In this document: positions 1-7,264 of the stretch, piece after piece | How the letters are laid out: each line of letters begins with the position of its first letter | How positions within the stretch are numbered: the first letter of the stretch is position 1 | NCBI GenBank assembly: GCA_014621425.1 | Contig: JAANBB010000646.1 | Span: forward strand, 1-17,838 | Length of the DNA stretch: 17,838 bases | Direction of reading: 5' to 3' | Source: Cylindrodendrum hubeiense | Lineage: Eukaryota; Ascomycota; Sordariomycetes; Hypocreales; Nectriaceae | Notes under the pieces: generated by a model | Database searches by the model: none | Seen by the model: the letters and a program-made list of their open reading frames with translations, nothing else | Told to the model about the DNA's origin: nothing | Program-made: the position numbers and the translations under genes

Positions 1-1167
1 ATGTAGATGGGCGGCGCGCCCTTCCAGCTGCGCGCCATCACCAGCGACGCCAGCGGGTGCGGCAGCAGCGCGTCGGCGATGTAGATGTTCTTACGCGGCG
101 GGCTGGCCGGCCAGATGTCGCACGGCGGGATGGCGAGCCTGCTGACGGACTCGGGCTTGGGCAGGAAGTCGTACGGCGTCGGCGTGCCCATCTCCCACGT
201 TGGCGCGCTCTGCGTCATGTCGAGCCACGGCGAGTTGACGGCCACGCCGGCGGGCAGGGGTACCTGGCGCAGCTCGCCGTGCCACAGGATCGGGGCGTCC
301 TGGTTCCGGAGTTCCATGAGGAGCTGGAGCAACGCCAGCGCAAGGTTACCGCCGGCACTGGGGAGTCTCGAGTCAGCGCCACGGCACGGGGGACTGGGAC
401 GGAAACACGCCGAGATTCGAGAAGGCTTACCTGTCACCGGCAATCACAAGGTGCTCCGGTTGCACGGGGTCGTGGTAGGCGTCTGGGGGCGGGTACAGCA
501 GCGCAAAGTACGACACGAAGGCGTCGAGGAGGGCCGACGGGAAGGGATGCTGAGGGGCGAGGCGGTAACGGACCGAGTAGCATCGGCCGCCCGTCAGCTT
601 GGCCAGCTTCTTGGTGGTTGGGCGGTGCGTCGACGGGTCACAGAGATAGTAGGCGCCGCCGTGTAAGTACAGGATAGTTGTTGGCGTCGTGCACTCGCGC
701 ATCATGCCGTGGTACCGCTCGCGCTCCGACATGCTGGGCAACGGCTCGTTGCGCGCTGCTCCCGCGCGGTACCCGGTCCACTCGGCCTCGACGTCGACGA
801 GATCGGGCACGGGCACCGGGGGTCGGTGAGATTTGGAGTGTCGTGGGCCGGCGAGGCGCTCGACCGTGTCGATGAGGGCATCGCGGATGCCCGTCTCGGG
901 GGGCGGCGGCGCCGCATACCGGCTGACCCAGATGGAGCCCTGCGGCCCGCTATCGCGGGTGGTGAACTTTTGGATATCGGAGATGCTGCGCGGCTTGGAG
1001 GTGACCAGCATGGCGCGGAAGACGGCGACGAGGAGCGAGCTGCGCAGGTCGAGATACTCGGCCGCGTCGGAGAGTTGGAGGATGTGCAACAGTGCGACGC
1101 GGGCGACGAGCGGGAGCAGTGGCAGAGAGGCCCATGCCGCCTTGAGAGTTGCCGCAGTTATCTTCAT
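1..1167 (-). CDS. Alpha/beta-hydrolase fold-3 esterase/lipase (HSL-like), partial at left edge
   Basis: Two exons are visible: 431-1167 and 1-357, split by a 73-bp intron at 358-430 (donor GTAAGC, acceptor CCCAG). Splicing rebuilds the nucleophile elbow GDSAGG exactly across the junction (Ser about residue 246), which strongly supports the model. Upstream, LYLHGGAYYL (about 167-176) is the HGG oxyanion-hole motif of the hormone-sensitive-lipase/alpha-beta-hydrolase-3 family, followed by YRLAPQHPFP (about 201-210). The N-terminal 55 residues are hydrophobic, as in fungal members that associate with membranes. The start at 1167 is the first ATG of the frame. Exon 2 continues through PWLDMTQ and reaches the window edge at PPIYM, so the catalytic Asp and His lie outside. 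The family hydrolyses carboxylic esters; the substrate is unknown. The high GC of this gene (clearly richer than its neighbours) leaves long open frames on the opposite strand that are shadows. Confidence 0.93.
358..430 (-). other. Intron 1 of the HSL-like esterase
   Basis: The 73-bp GT-AG intron interrupts the codon of the predicted catalytic serine (AG|T), phase 2. Its removal joins VIAGD to SAGGN. Both intron boundaries follow fungal consensus. Confidence 0.9.
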
Positions 1168-2476
1168 GTTGGACAGGGGTCCAGACAGAGGAGGAGGGAG
1201 GGTGGGAAGACGACGCTGGTGGTTGCGGAGTGTGTGATGCTGCGAGTATCAGATCATCAACTACTCTTAGCAAGGCGCCATTCGTCAAGGCGAGCCTGTA
1301 TAACAACCAAGTCTTCTGAGCAGACTGGCAATGCGAACTGAAGGAATGAGAGGGAATAGTAATTTCGAGAAATGCCAGAGGTCGGTGAGGAGGGAGGGCG
1401 GTGATTAACTAGGTGGTGCATGATCATGGAACCCCCAGCGAGCCGGCAGCACCAGCACCATGATGCCGTCATCTCGAAGACCAGCAGACGCCTCCGCAGA
1501 TGGATCGATCGAACAAGCAACGACGATAGGGATCCAAGGGGTCCAGCTGGGGCAGACCGGACGCCGATGATTCGTGCGTCGCATGCAAGCCCCAGAGCGG
1601 AATGGCGCTTCCGTCCCATTCGATCCTGTTGCGTCGAGCCAACGCAACCTCCTCGTCCGGCGCCTGTGTTTGAGCCTCGGCATGGCGGGGGAGCAATCAC
1701 ACTCGCTCCCCAAGGCCGCGTGCACTAACACACTGCCTCTTTGAGTAAAAGTTGCGCAACCAGTGACTGGCGGATGCTATCCCTTGCTGAGCCAAGTTTG
1801 CGGGGCGACAGTGAGTTAGCGTTGCTCGGCCCGTCGTCGTCGGCCGTTGGCCGTTGCGCTGGTGCCAGTTGGTTAATTAACCAAGGCCTGTCGGGCATGG
1901 ATGGGGCCTGTACTGGAGCGAACTCCCCAGCTCCAGCCATTGCGTGCCATGGAGCCAGTGCTCTTTTTTCTTTTCTTTTCCGCCGTGCGGTGGTTTTGAT
2001 GGGAACGCAGCATCTCGCAGATGTGATTGAGATGCCTGATGTAGTAGGATTTAATATGCTGTCCTCGGTACTATGTGGAACTTGAGTCCTGAACGGGCAT
2101 CTGGCTGTACCCAGGGTTACCCGGAGCGTCAAGACCAGGTTCCAATTTTCCAACCCAACGTCGTCGAGCTAGCCAACACAACAAGCTACGACATCTAACG
2201 CAAATTCTGAACAGTGCTCCACTCCATTCGTCGTTTCAGGTCATAAATCATCCCCAACACGTCCTGTTCCTCGGGTACACTTGGGCACAACTAGCCTCGC
2301 CAGTGTGTAAGCTGGGTTGACGCTCCGCCACAAGACGCCACGGCCCGTTCTGAGTCTTCCTGAAATTAATGGTTAAAACACTTGAGCCTGTCTCTCACCA
2401 CGTTTGTTTGTAGTAAAGGTCCTATCCTTTATCAATTCCATCACCACCTAAGGAATCCAGTTGTTTTGCGTCCATT
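1168..2476. other. Intergenic region between esterase 5' end and dehydrogenase 3' end
   Basis: About 1.3 kb without a gene I can support. The part next to 1168 should hold the promoter and 5' UTR of the esterase; the part next to 2476 should hold the 3' UTR of the dehydrogenase. Short open frames occur on both strands (for example 1741-2085 and 1725-2153), but they overlap each other and show no recognisable domain. A perfect 16-bp palindrome, TTGGTTAATTAACCAA, sits at 1869-1884. I see no RNA gene. Confidence 0.6.
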
Positions 2477-4045
2477 TCACCTGGAGAATATATCAGTCAT
2501 CGGCATATTTCCAAGGGGCACTCTACCAACGTAGTCTGGATTGATATCATGAATATCTGCGACACCTAGATTTGCCGCATCAACCGCTATCTCACGGTTT
2601 AGCAAATCGATTGCGTGCCGTACGCCCTCGACGCCAAATACATTAGCATACACAAACGGGCGACCAAGCCCGACAGCCCTGATACCCAGAGCCAGAAGTT
2701 TGAGAATATCAGTCCCGTATCTCACACCACCGTCGGCATACACTTCGATCTGAGAGAATAACTGGGGATCCTTCTGACGAATCTCAAGTGCAACTTCTAG
2801 ACAGGATGGGCTGCCATCAAGTTGTCGACCGCCATGATTTGACAGCACAATGGCTTTTACTCCGTTCCTCACGGCGTCTTGTGCGTCTTCTATTGTCGTG
2901 ATGCCTTTGAGAATAATTGGTAGATCAGTCATCTTTGTGAGCTTATGGTATGACTCCCACTGTAATTTTTGTTAGTCAAAATAGGAATAAGGATAGGATT
3001 AGGCTTAGGAATGAGGATAGAATTAGGAATGTGAGTGAGGATAGGATTAGGATTAGGAATCCCAACGGTATTAGGACTGATTGGACCTTCCTTCACTCTA
3101 AAGGGCCACTCACGGTCAAACGTGTATAGCTTGGGTCCCTGGGTCACCAAATAGTTAGCCTCAATTTATCAATAATGCCTAGCATCTGTTGCTGAACTTA
3201 CGGAATTTCGCCGCGAAGTCGGAAAGCTCGTTGACGATCGCCGGATGATGGAGAATCAACAGTGAGAACAATGGCGGCGGCGCCAGAATCTTCTATTTCT
3301 TTCAAGACCCTTCTTGTTTCTTGGTCTGATTCCGGTAGATACAGCTATGATCTCTATTAGAGAGATCATTAATGATGTGGATGAGAATTTACCTGCTGAA
3401 AAACAACCTGCCCGGCCGTTTTTGCGGCGGCAATCTCTTCAATACTTCGTGAGGCTTTGATAGAAGGCTTTGTGTGTCAAAATGGGCCCGGGCACGAGAA
3501 TAGTTGACCTTGAAGTCTAGGCACCATACCATGTACAAGATATTTCTCTCCCCTGCTGCCTTCACCAGATTGAGCTCTGCGCCGGGGTGGGTGAGAATTT
3601 GTCGTGCTGCCGGACTAATGAAGAAAGGAGAAGAGAAGTTATGACCAAGGATGGTTGTACTATCCCACATTTAGCTGGTATCACTTTTGCGTTGAAAAAG
3701 AATCTGTGGATGGACATCTAGGCATACATACGACAGTGTGGTATTCACGCGTGCAACATCCCTCAATACTCTTGGCCGCAAGGAATATCGTTGGAAGACC
3801 TCAAGATTGTTTCGATAGGACCATTCTCCCCCAGCCCCATTTCGAAAATATGTATAATTCTCTAGAGGCAGGAAATTTCGCGCTGCCCATTCAAAGTCGG
3901 GTAGGCCAGCAATGTTGTTCAGGTCGGGTAGCGAGCCAATTGGGACGTCGCCAAAAACGGTATCCCAGCCTGTGTCTGGTTCATTCAGAAAGGGCCGAGC
4001 CGCCAACGTGCAAGTGGCAAAAACAATGGATAGATAGATCAACAT
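2477..4045 (-). CDS. Secreted FMN-dependent alpha-hydroxy-acid dehydrogenase (lactate dehydrogenase/glycolate oxidase family)
   Basis: Six exons: 3732-4045, 3530-3659, 3393-3467, 3202-3344, 3114-3138 and 2477-2959. They give a continuous 389-aa protein with all phases matching. It begins with a signal-peptide-like stretch (MLIYLSIVFATCTLAA), so it is probably extracellular or in the secretory pathway, and it has no cytochrome b5 domain. The TIM-barrel flavin family is recognised by ISPAAR (119-124), a Tyr in LYLPESD (175), LTVDSP (Asp203), LKGI (Lys247), SNHGGRQLDGSP (His271, Arg274) and YADGGVRYGTD (303-313). Tyr66 in YTYFRNGAGGE matches the N-terminal active-site Tyr. Every expected catalytic position is present, so the enzyme should be active, oxidising an L-2-hydroxy acid with FMN; the substrate is not predictable. 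The ATG at 4045 immediately precedes the signal peptide. Exon 5 is only 25 nt, and intron 5 carries a repeat tract. Confidence 0.92.
2976..3077 (+). repeat. Degenerate TTAGGA/ATAGGA repeat tract inside dehydrogenase intron 5
   Basis: On the plus strand the tract repeats GGATTAGG-like hexamers, including two copies of the core GGATAGGATTAGG followed by variants. It lies within the 154-bp intron 5 (2960-3113), which is two to three times longer than the other introns of the gene (48-72 bp), so the tract explains the extra length. The unit resembles, but is not, the telomeric TTAGGG repeat. Confidence 0.8.
3345..3392 (-). other. Minimal 48-bp intron 3 with a hairpin holding the branch point
   Basis: Donor GTAAAT, acceptor ATAG. 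A perfect 9-bp inverted repeat, ATGATCTCT (3347-3355) and AGAGATCAT (3361-3369), encloses a 5-nt loop that on the transcript reads CTAAT, a good fungal branch-point match. The 3' arm abuts the acceptor AG. Removal joins VVFQQ to LYLPE in phase 0. Confidence 0.8.
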
Positions 4046-4369
4046 GATAAGTCTCGGACGGAAAGTTTGCGATAGGGGAGGAAGATCTAGTTGTCAATCC
4101 ATTTATTTGAACCGGAATTATCGGGGATTTTATGAGATGGCTCACTCTCGACCCCACGTAGGTAGGTACATGGCCACCAGACAAAGGTCCTTGCAGAAAT
4201 AGGCAGGAATGATATGTTACGCCATAGACTAGGGTGGATAAGAAGCTAAACGAAGCTAAAGAAAAGCTGCTGTGTTGCGTGTGCAGAATGAGAGATGCTG
4301 TGTCTCAGTCGACTGGACACGAAAATGCCGGGTCTGATGGAGTGTCAGGGAGCCCGAAACCACGGAGCA

Positions 4370-4690
4370 CTAAGAGAAGTCGGGCCGCGTGTGGCGCGGG
4401 TAGGTCATGCCGAGGTCTCTGTTCAAGGGCGTCAGCATTCCAATACCTGACGGAACCAGGTTGTTGGGTTGAAGATCGTGCGACTCTTTAGGGTAGCAGA
4501 TAGCATAATAGTCTTGTCGTCGAAACGAGAACGGAATGCCATTTAAGCTAGTGTGGTGGGAAATAAGGACCCGAGCGAAGATCGGCAGGGATGGTGATGC
4601 TGTTGTCACCCTTGGCATTGACGGGAGGAGAGAAGATGTAAGAATTGCTCTTAGGGCCCTGGTCGTGGATATTAAATCTTGACTGCAATT
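4370..4690 (-). pseudogene. Decayed AA9-type (GH61) polysaccharide monooxygenase fragment
   Basis: In one frame the minus strand reads FNIHDQGP, then NSITIPADLRSGPYF, then PPH, a TAG stop at 4548-4550, and LKWHS. This resembles the end of AA9 proteins, where a WF.I...G stretch leads to a TIP..L..G.Y..RHE...LHS core. The next homologous part lies in a different frame: RRQDYYAICYPK, then NLVPSGIGMLTP, resembling the AA9 pattern around .QFYP.C and NLPSG. A stop and a frameshift therefore separate recognisable blocks, and the expected Cys after YP is missing. Upstream to about 4860 there are hints of earlier AA9 segments that I cannot align reliably. Functional AA9 enzymes are secreted copper enzymes that cleave cellulose oxidatively; this copy cannot make one. 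The assignment comes from motif memory only and could be a related beta-sandwich family. Confidence 0.45.
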
Positions 4691-5224
4691 GCTATTACGT
4701 CGCGCTGAAGGGGGATGATGCTTTCCCAGGATGGATAAGGAGGGGCTATCATTAGAGGAGGACTGAATCCAAGACATCTGATCAAATCTATAAGACTTCT
4801 TGATTGCTAATCTGAGTGCAGTCCGCAAGACAAGGTAACGGAAGGGGCCGAGACACTGCTCGATTAGCTGTGCGCGCCATATGCTTAGGCTAGCTCTATT
4901 TCCAGGCTTGCCGTTCCGAAGGCTTTGCTGTGTAGCACCCTAGATGATGTTGACTACGAACCCCGTCACTGTCCAGGTGATTTTTGGCTGGTTATTTTTC
5001 TATTGTATTTGGTGGATTTGAACCTTGACGCAACTCGGGCTATTGTGTGATGGCGGATGCTTAAGGTATACGACAGCCTAACAGCAGAAGCAGTACTGTG
5101 GCTTTGTACTTCATTCTTTAAAATAAAACCCAACCGCCACTGTGCATTTCTAAGATCAGTCACTGAGAGATCGGCTTCTGAAGCCGATTTGAATGAAAAT
5201 AAGCTCTAATCTAGGCCTTGATAT

Positions 5225-5294
5225 CTCGGATCCCCGCCCCACCCTCGGATCGAGCTGCCGATGTTCCCAAACCGTCGGTAATTAGACTATATAA
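5225..5294 (+). promoter_or_regulatory. Putative core promoter of the RidA gene
   Basis: TATATAA at 5288-5294 lies 60 bp before the first ATG (5354), a plausible TATA element. Upstream, the octamer CTCGGATC occurs twice (5225-5232 and 5244-5251), 19 bp apart. Between them, CCCCGC (5232-5237) matches the reverse complement of the CreA carbon-repressor consensus SYGGRG. Binding by any factor is inference from short motifs. Confidence 0.4.
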
Positions 5295-5353
5295 CTCTGA
5301 CTGGTACCTCCTTGACAGATGATCTTACTTTCATTCTAAAAGCATTCATCAAA

Positions 5354-6084
5354 ATGACTCTTAGACTTCTCCGCACATCACCGATATCCCTTCCTCGGTT
5401 GGCTCGCGTGTTTTCGTCACCCAGACTACAGGATCCCCGATCATTGCAGTCAAGAAGGCATCTCACAATGGCCGTCGAGTCAATTTATACCGATAAGTGC
5501 TACAAGCGTGAGGATTCAGCCATCACTTGCCTGTTACTGCTCAGTATGACTGACGTTGTATGGTCCGACAGCATTTGCCCACTATGTCCGTAAACCCCAT
5601 GAAAATTACTCTGAATTGATCAATGACGTCATAATTGATACACCTGGCGATGCGGAAACCTTGAGGTTCTGACACTGACTCTTCAATTCCTCAGTCCCAA
5701 GCAATTAAGGCTGGAGGGCACGTTTGGCTGTCCGGTCAAATCCCAGCAGATGTGAACGGCAAGCTTATTACAGGGTCTATCGCAGAAAAGACGCGCGCTA
5801 TCATCCAAAACACAGAAGCTATACTGAAGAAAGCTGGTTCAAGCCTGGAAGAAGTGGTCAAAGTAGTTGTAAGAACCTCCCCTACCTACCTTGGTACTGT
5901 CGCCACTAATCTCACGTAGGTTTACGTTCGTGACGCTGGAATTATGCCGGAATTTAACGAAGTCTACAACCCAGTATTCCCGCAAAAGCCTGCGCGATCG
6001 ATGGTGGAGGTTTCAAACCTACCGGCAGGCGTTGATATTCAGGTGGATTTTATTGCAGTCGCAGGCCTTGTTGAGAAACTCTAG
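5354..6084 (+). CDS. RidA/YjgF/YER057c/UK114 family protein, probable dual-localised form
   Basis: Four exons: 5354-5507, 5572-5585, 5695-5868 and 5920-6084. They give 168 aa. RidA proteins form trimers and hydrolyse reactive enamine/imine intermediates released by PLP enzymes. Recognised parts are SQAIKAGG, LSGQIP, the helix IIQNTEAILKKAGSSLEEVV, and PARSMVEVSNLPAGVDIQVDFIAV, which contains the essential Arg of the family. The first 38 residues are rich in Arg, Leu and Ser and lack acidic residues apart from one Asp, as in a mitochondrial presequence. A second ATG (5468, residue 39, context ACAATGG) would give a 130-aa protein of normal RidA length. Exon 2 is 14 nt (encoding PFAHY with the previous base) and is inferred from the family's Pro-x-x-x-Tyr-Ser-Gln pattern; its donor GTCCGT is poor, so that part is the least certain. 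Confidence 0.88.
5508..5694 (+). other. Introns 1 and 2 of the RidA gene flanking a 14-nt microexon
   Basis: Intron 1 (5508-5571) has donor GTGAGG and acceptor ACAG; intron 2 (5586-5694) has donor GTCCGT and acceptor CTCAG with CTGAC branch-point matches shortly before it. Intron 2 contains ATGACGTCAT (5623-5632), a perfect CRE/bZIP-type palindrome. A third intron, 5869-5919 (51 bp, GTAAGA...GTAG), lies further downstream. Confidence 0.65.
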
Positions 6085-6397
6085 TCGATCAAATCTACAC
6101 CGCATGATGACATATGTGACTAGGCAGAGGAGCATGTGCCGGAACTGTAAGGGCTTGAAAGCCAGAAACTAATGTAACTCCCAATTTGTAATTAAAGTGA
6201 CTTTCTATTGAAGGCGGTGAATAATTAAGGTGTTGTTTTGAAGAGCTATAAATCTGAAGCTGGGAGGCCTATGTCATAAGTCGAAGCTGATATTGAAGGC
6301 CGGAACGACCTCGATCCCCCGCGGCCCACCCACTTTCAATTAGTGACGTGATGAATGTGGCGTAGGTCAATCATATATGCAACCCCGAAGCCCCAGA
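6085..6397. other. Convergent 3' intergenic region
   Basis: The 313 bp separate the 3' ends of the RidA gene (+) and the secreted protein gene (-). The first part is AT-rich and probably carries both 3' UTRs. No gene or clear repeat is seen. Confidence 0.6.
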
Positions 6398-7264
6398 TTA
6401 AAAGAAGGCACGATCAGGTTGGACAGGAGTAATCTCAACAGGAGTAGGAGTAGGCTCGGCAGGAGTAGACGAGGCCGTAGTAGAAGAGGCAGAAGGTACG
6501 TCCGGAGGTGCGTCAGCATAGCAGCTAATCTCATCGATGGCAAACCAGTTATCGCCGTCCTCCTGCGGGCTTTGGGCAGTAATCCATATTCGGGCCTCGC
6601 CATTGCTGTCGGTCCAGAAGTCGAAGTTTCCAGACATCCAGGTGCCCGTTTGGCCAGGGCCTGTGGGGTACCGATTGCCGATCCTGAGATCGCCGTTCCA
6701 AATGCGAAGGTAGGGGACATAACCATCAGAGTCGTAGTACTTGTCCCAGTACCACTGGTAGGAGCAGCTGACGTAAGTGTTGGGGTAGGACGAGATATCT
6801 TGGTAGACCTCAAGGTACCGATTGCACTTCATATCAGGAGCGCGGAATGTTCGGTCGGTGCCGTCAGCCCCATCGGAGGCAACGTAAGCGCAAGCTTCGT
6901 TAGCCTCCGAGAGAACCCACGGGCAGAGGCTGCCGCTTTCAAAGTTGCCATTTATAATGGGGTCGACATTGGAGTCGCGAATTTGCACAAGGGCGTCGCA
7001 AGTGTCGGGAGAGCCGCAAGCCGGCCACGGGTAATTGCAGACGTTTGTATCAGTTGGAGTCGGAGTCGATGTTCCTTCAGTCGTGGGCGTGGTGGGGGCC
7101 GTTGGGGTTGTGAAGCTCGCGTTGGGAGTCGTTTCACTACCAGTAGGAGTCGTAGCTGTGGTTGAGAGGGCGCCGGTGCTCGATGACCCCTGGCATGGTG
7201 ATGCAACAGCGAGCGAGCTGAGAAGCGAAGCCAAGAAGAACGAGTGGATAAGAGGGCGAGCCAT
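6398..7264 (-). CDS. Secreted Thr/Pro-rich protein with a CBM-like jelly-roll module
   Basis: A single exon encodes 288 aa. Residues 1-22 form a signal peptide ending at AVAS. Residues 24-74 are Ser/Thr/Pro-rich (repeated TTPT/TPTPT), a likely O-glycosylated linker. Residues about 76-250 form one Cys-containing globular module (eight Cys from 76 to 248) that starts with the typical INGNFESG...PW of galactose-binding-like and CBM4/9-like domains and ends with the typical DNWFAIDEISCYA strand. It is rich in Trp and Tyr (SYQWYWDKYY, GTWMSGNFDFW), as sugar-binding faces are. A second Thr/Pro-rich tail closes the protein; no GPI signal is apparent. The ATG at 7264 has a good context (AAGATGG) and directly precedes the signal peptide. 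Carbohydrate or cell-wall binding is inferred from the fold pattern; no catalytic residues are recognised. Confidence 0.85.
   Translation of the reverse strand: MARPLIHSFFLASLLSSLAVASPCQGSSSTGALSTTATTPTGSETTPNASFTTPTAPTTPTTEGTSTPTPTDTNVCNYPWPACGSPDTCDALVQIRDSNVDPIINGNFESGSLCPWVLSEANEACAYVASDGADGTDRTFRAPDMKCNRYLEVYQDISSYPNTYVSCSYQWYWDKYYDSDGYVPYLRIWNGDLRIGNRYPTGPGQTGTWMSGNFDFWTDSNGEARIWITAQSPQEDGDNWFAIDEISCYADAPPDVPSASSTTASSTPAEPTPTPVEITPVQPDRAFF

Larger units (their letters stand above)
4046..5353. other. Divergent intergenic region between dehydrogenase and RidA gene
   Basis: About 1.3 kb between divergently transcribed genes. It should contain the dehydrogenase promoter (right of 4045) and the RidA promoter (left of 5354). 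The middle holds the AA9-like relic (4370-4690). A 19-bp near-perfect palindrome, ATCGGCTTC-T-GAAGCCGAT, lies at 5170-5188. I see no other gene. Confidence 0.6.

Noticed and set aside
57..677. Long plus-strand open frames over the esterase exons
   Set aside because: They are antisense shadows of a GC-rich gene whose minus-strand product carries HGGA and GDSAGG motifs.
1869..1884. 16-bp palindrome TTGGTTAATTAACCAA as an operator
   Set aside because: It is perfect, but there is no second copy, no positional link to a promoter element, and one such palindrome in 17.8 kb is weak evidence.
2976..3077. Functional telomere or subtelomeric end
   Set aside because: Repeats are degenerate, TTAGGA rather than TTAGGG, about 100 bp only, and lie inside an intron of an intact gene.
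6377..7165. 262-codon plus-strand frame opposite the secreted protein
   Set aside because: Low-complexity Val/Gly/Arg-rich translation that mirrors the Thr/Pro-rich coding strand; the minus-strand protein has a signal peptide and a folded module.
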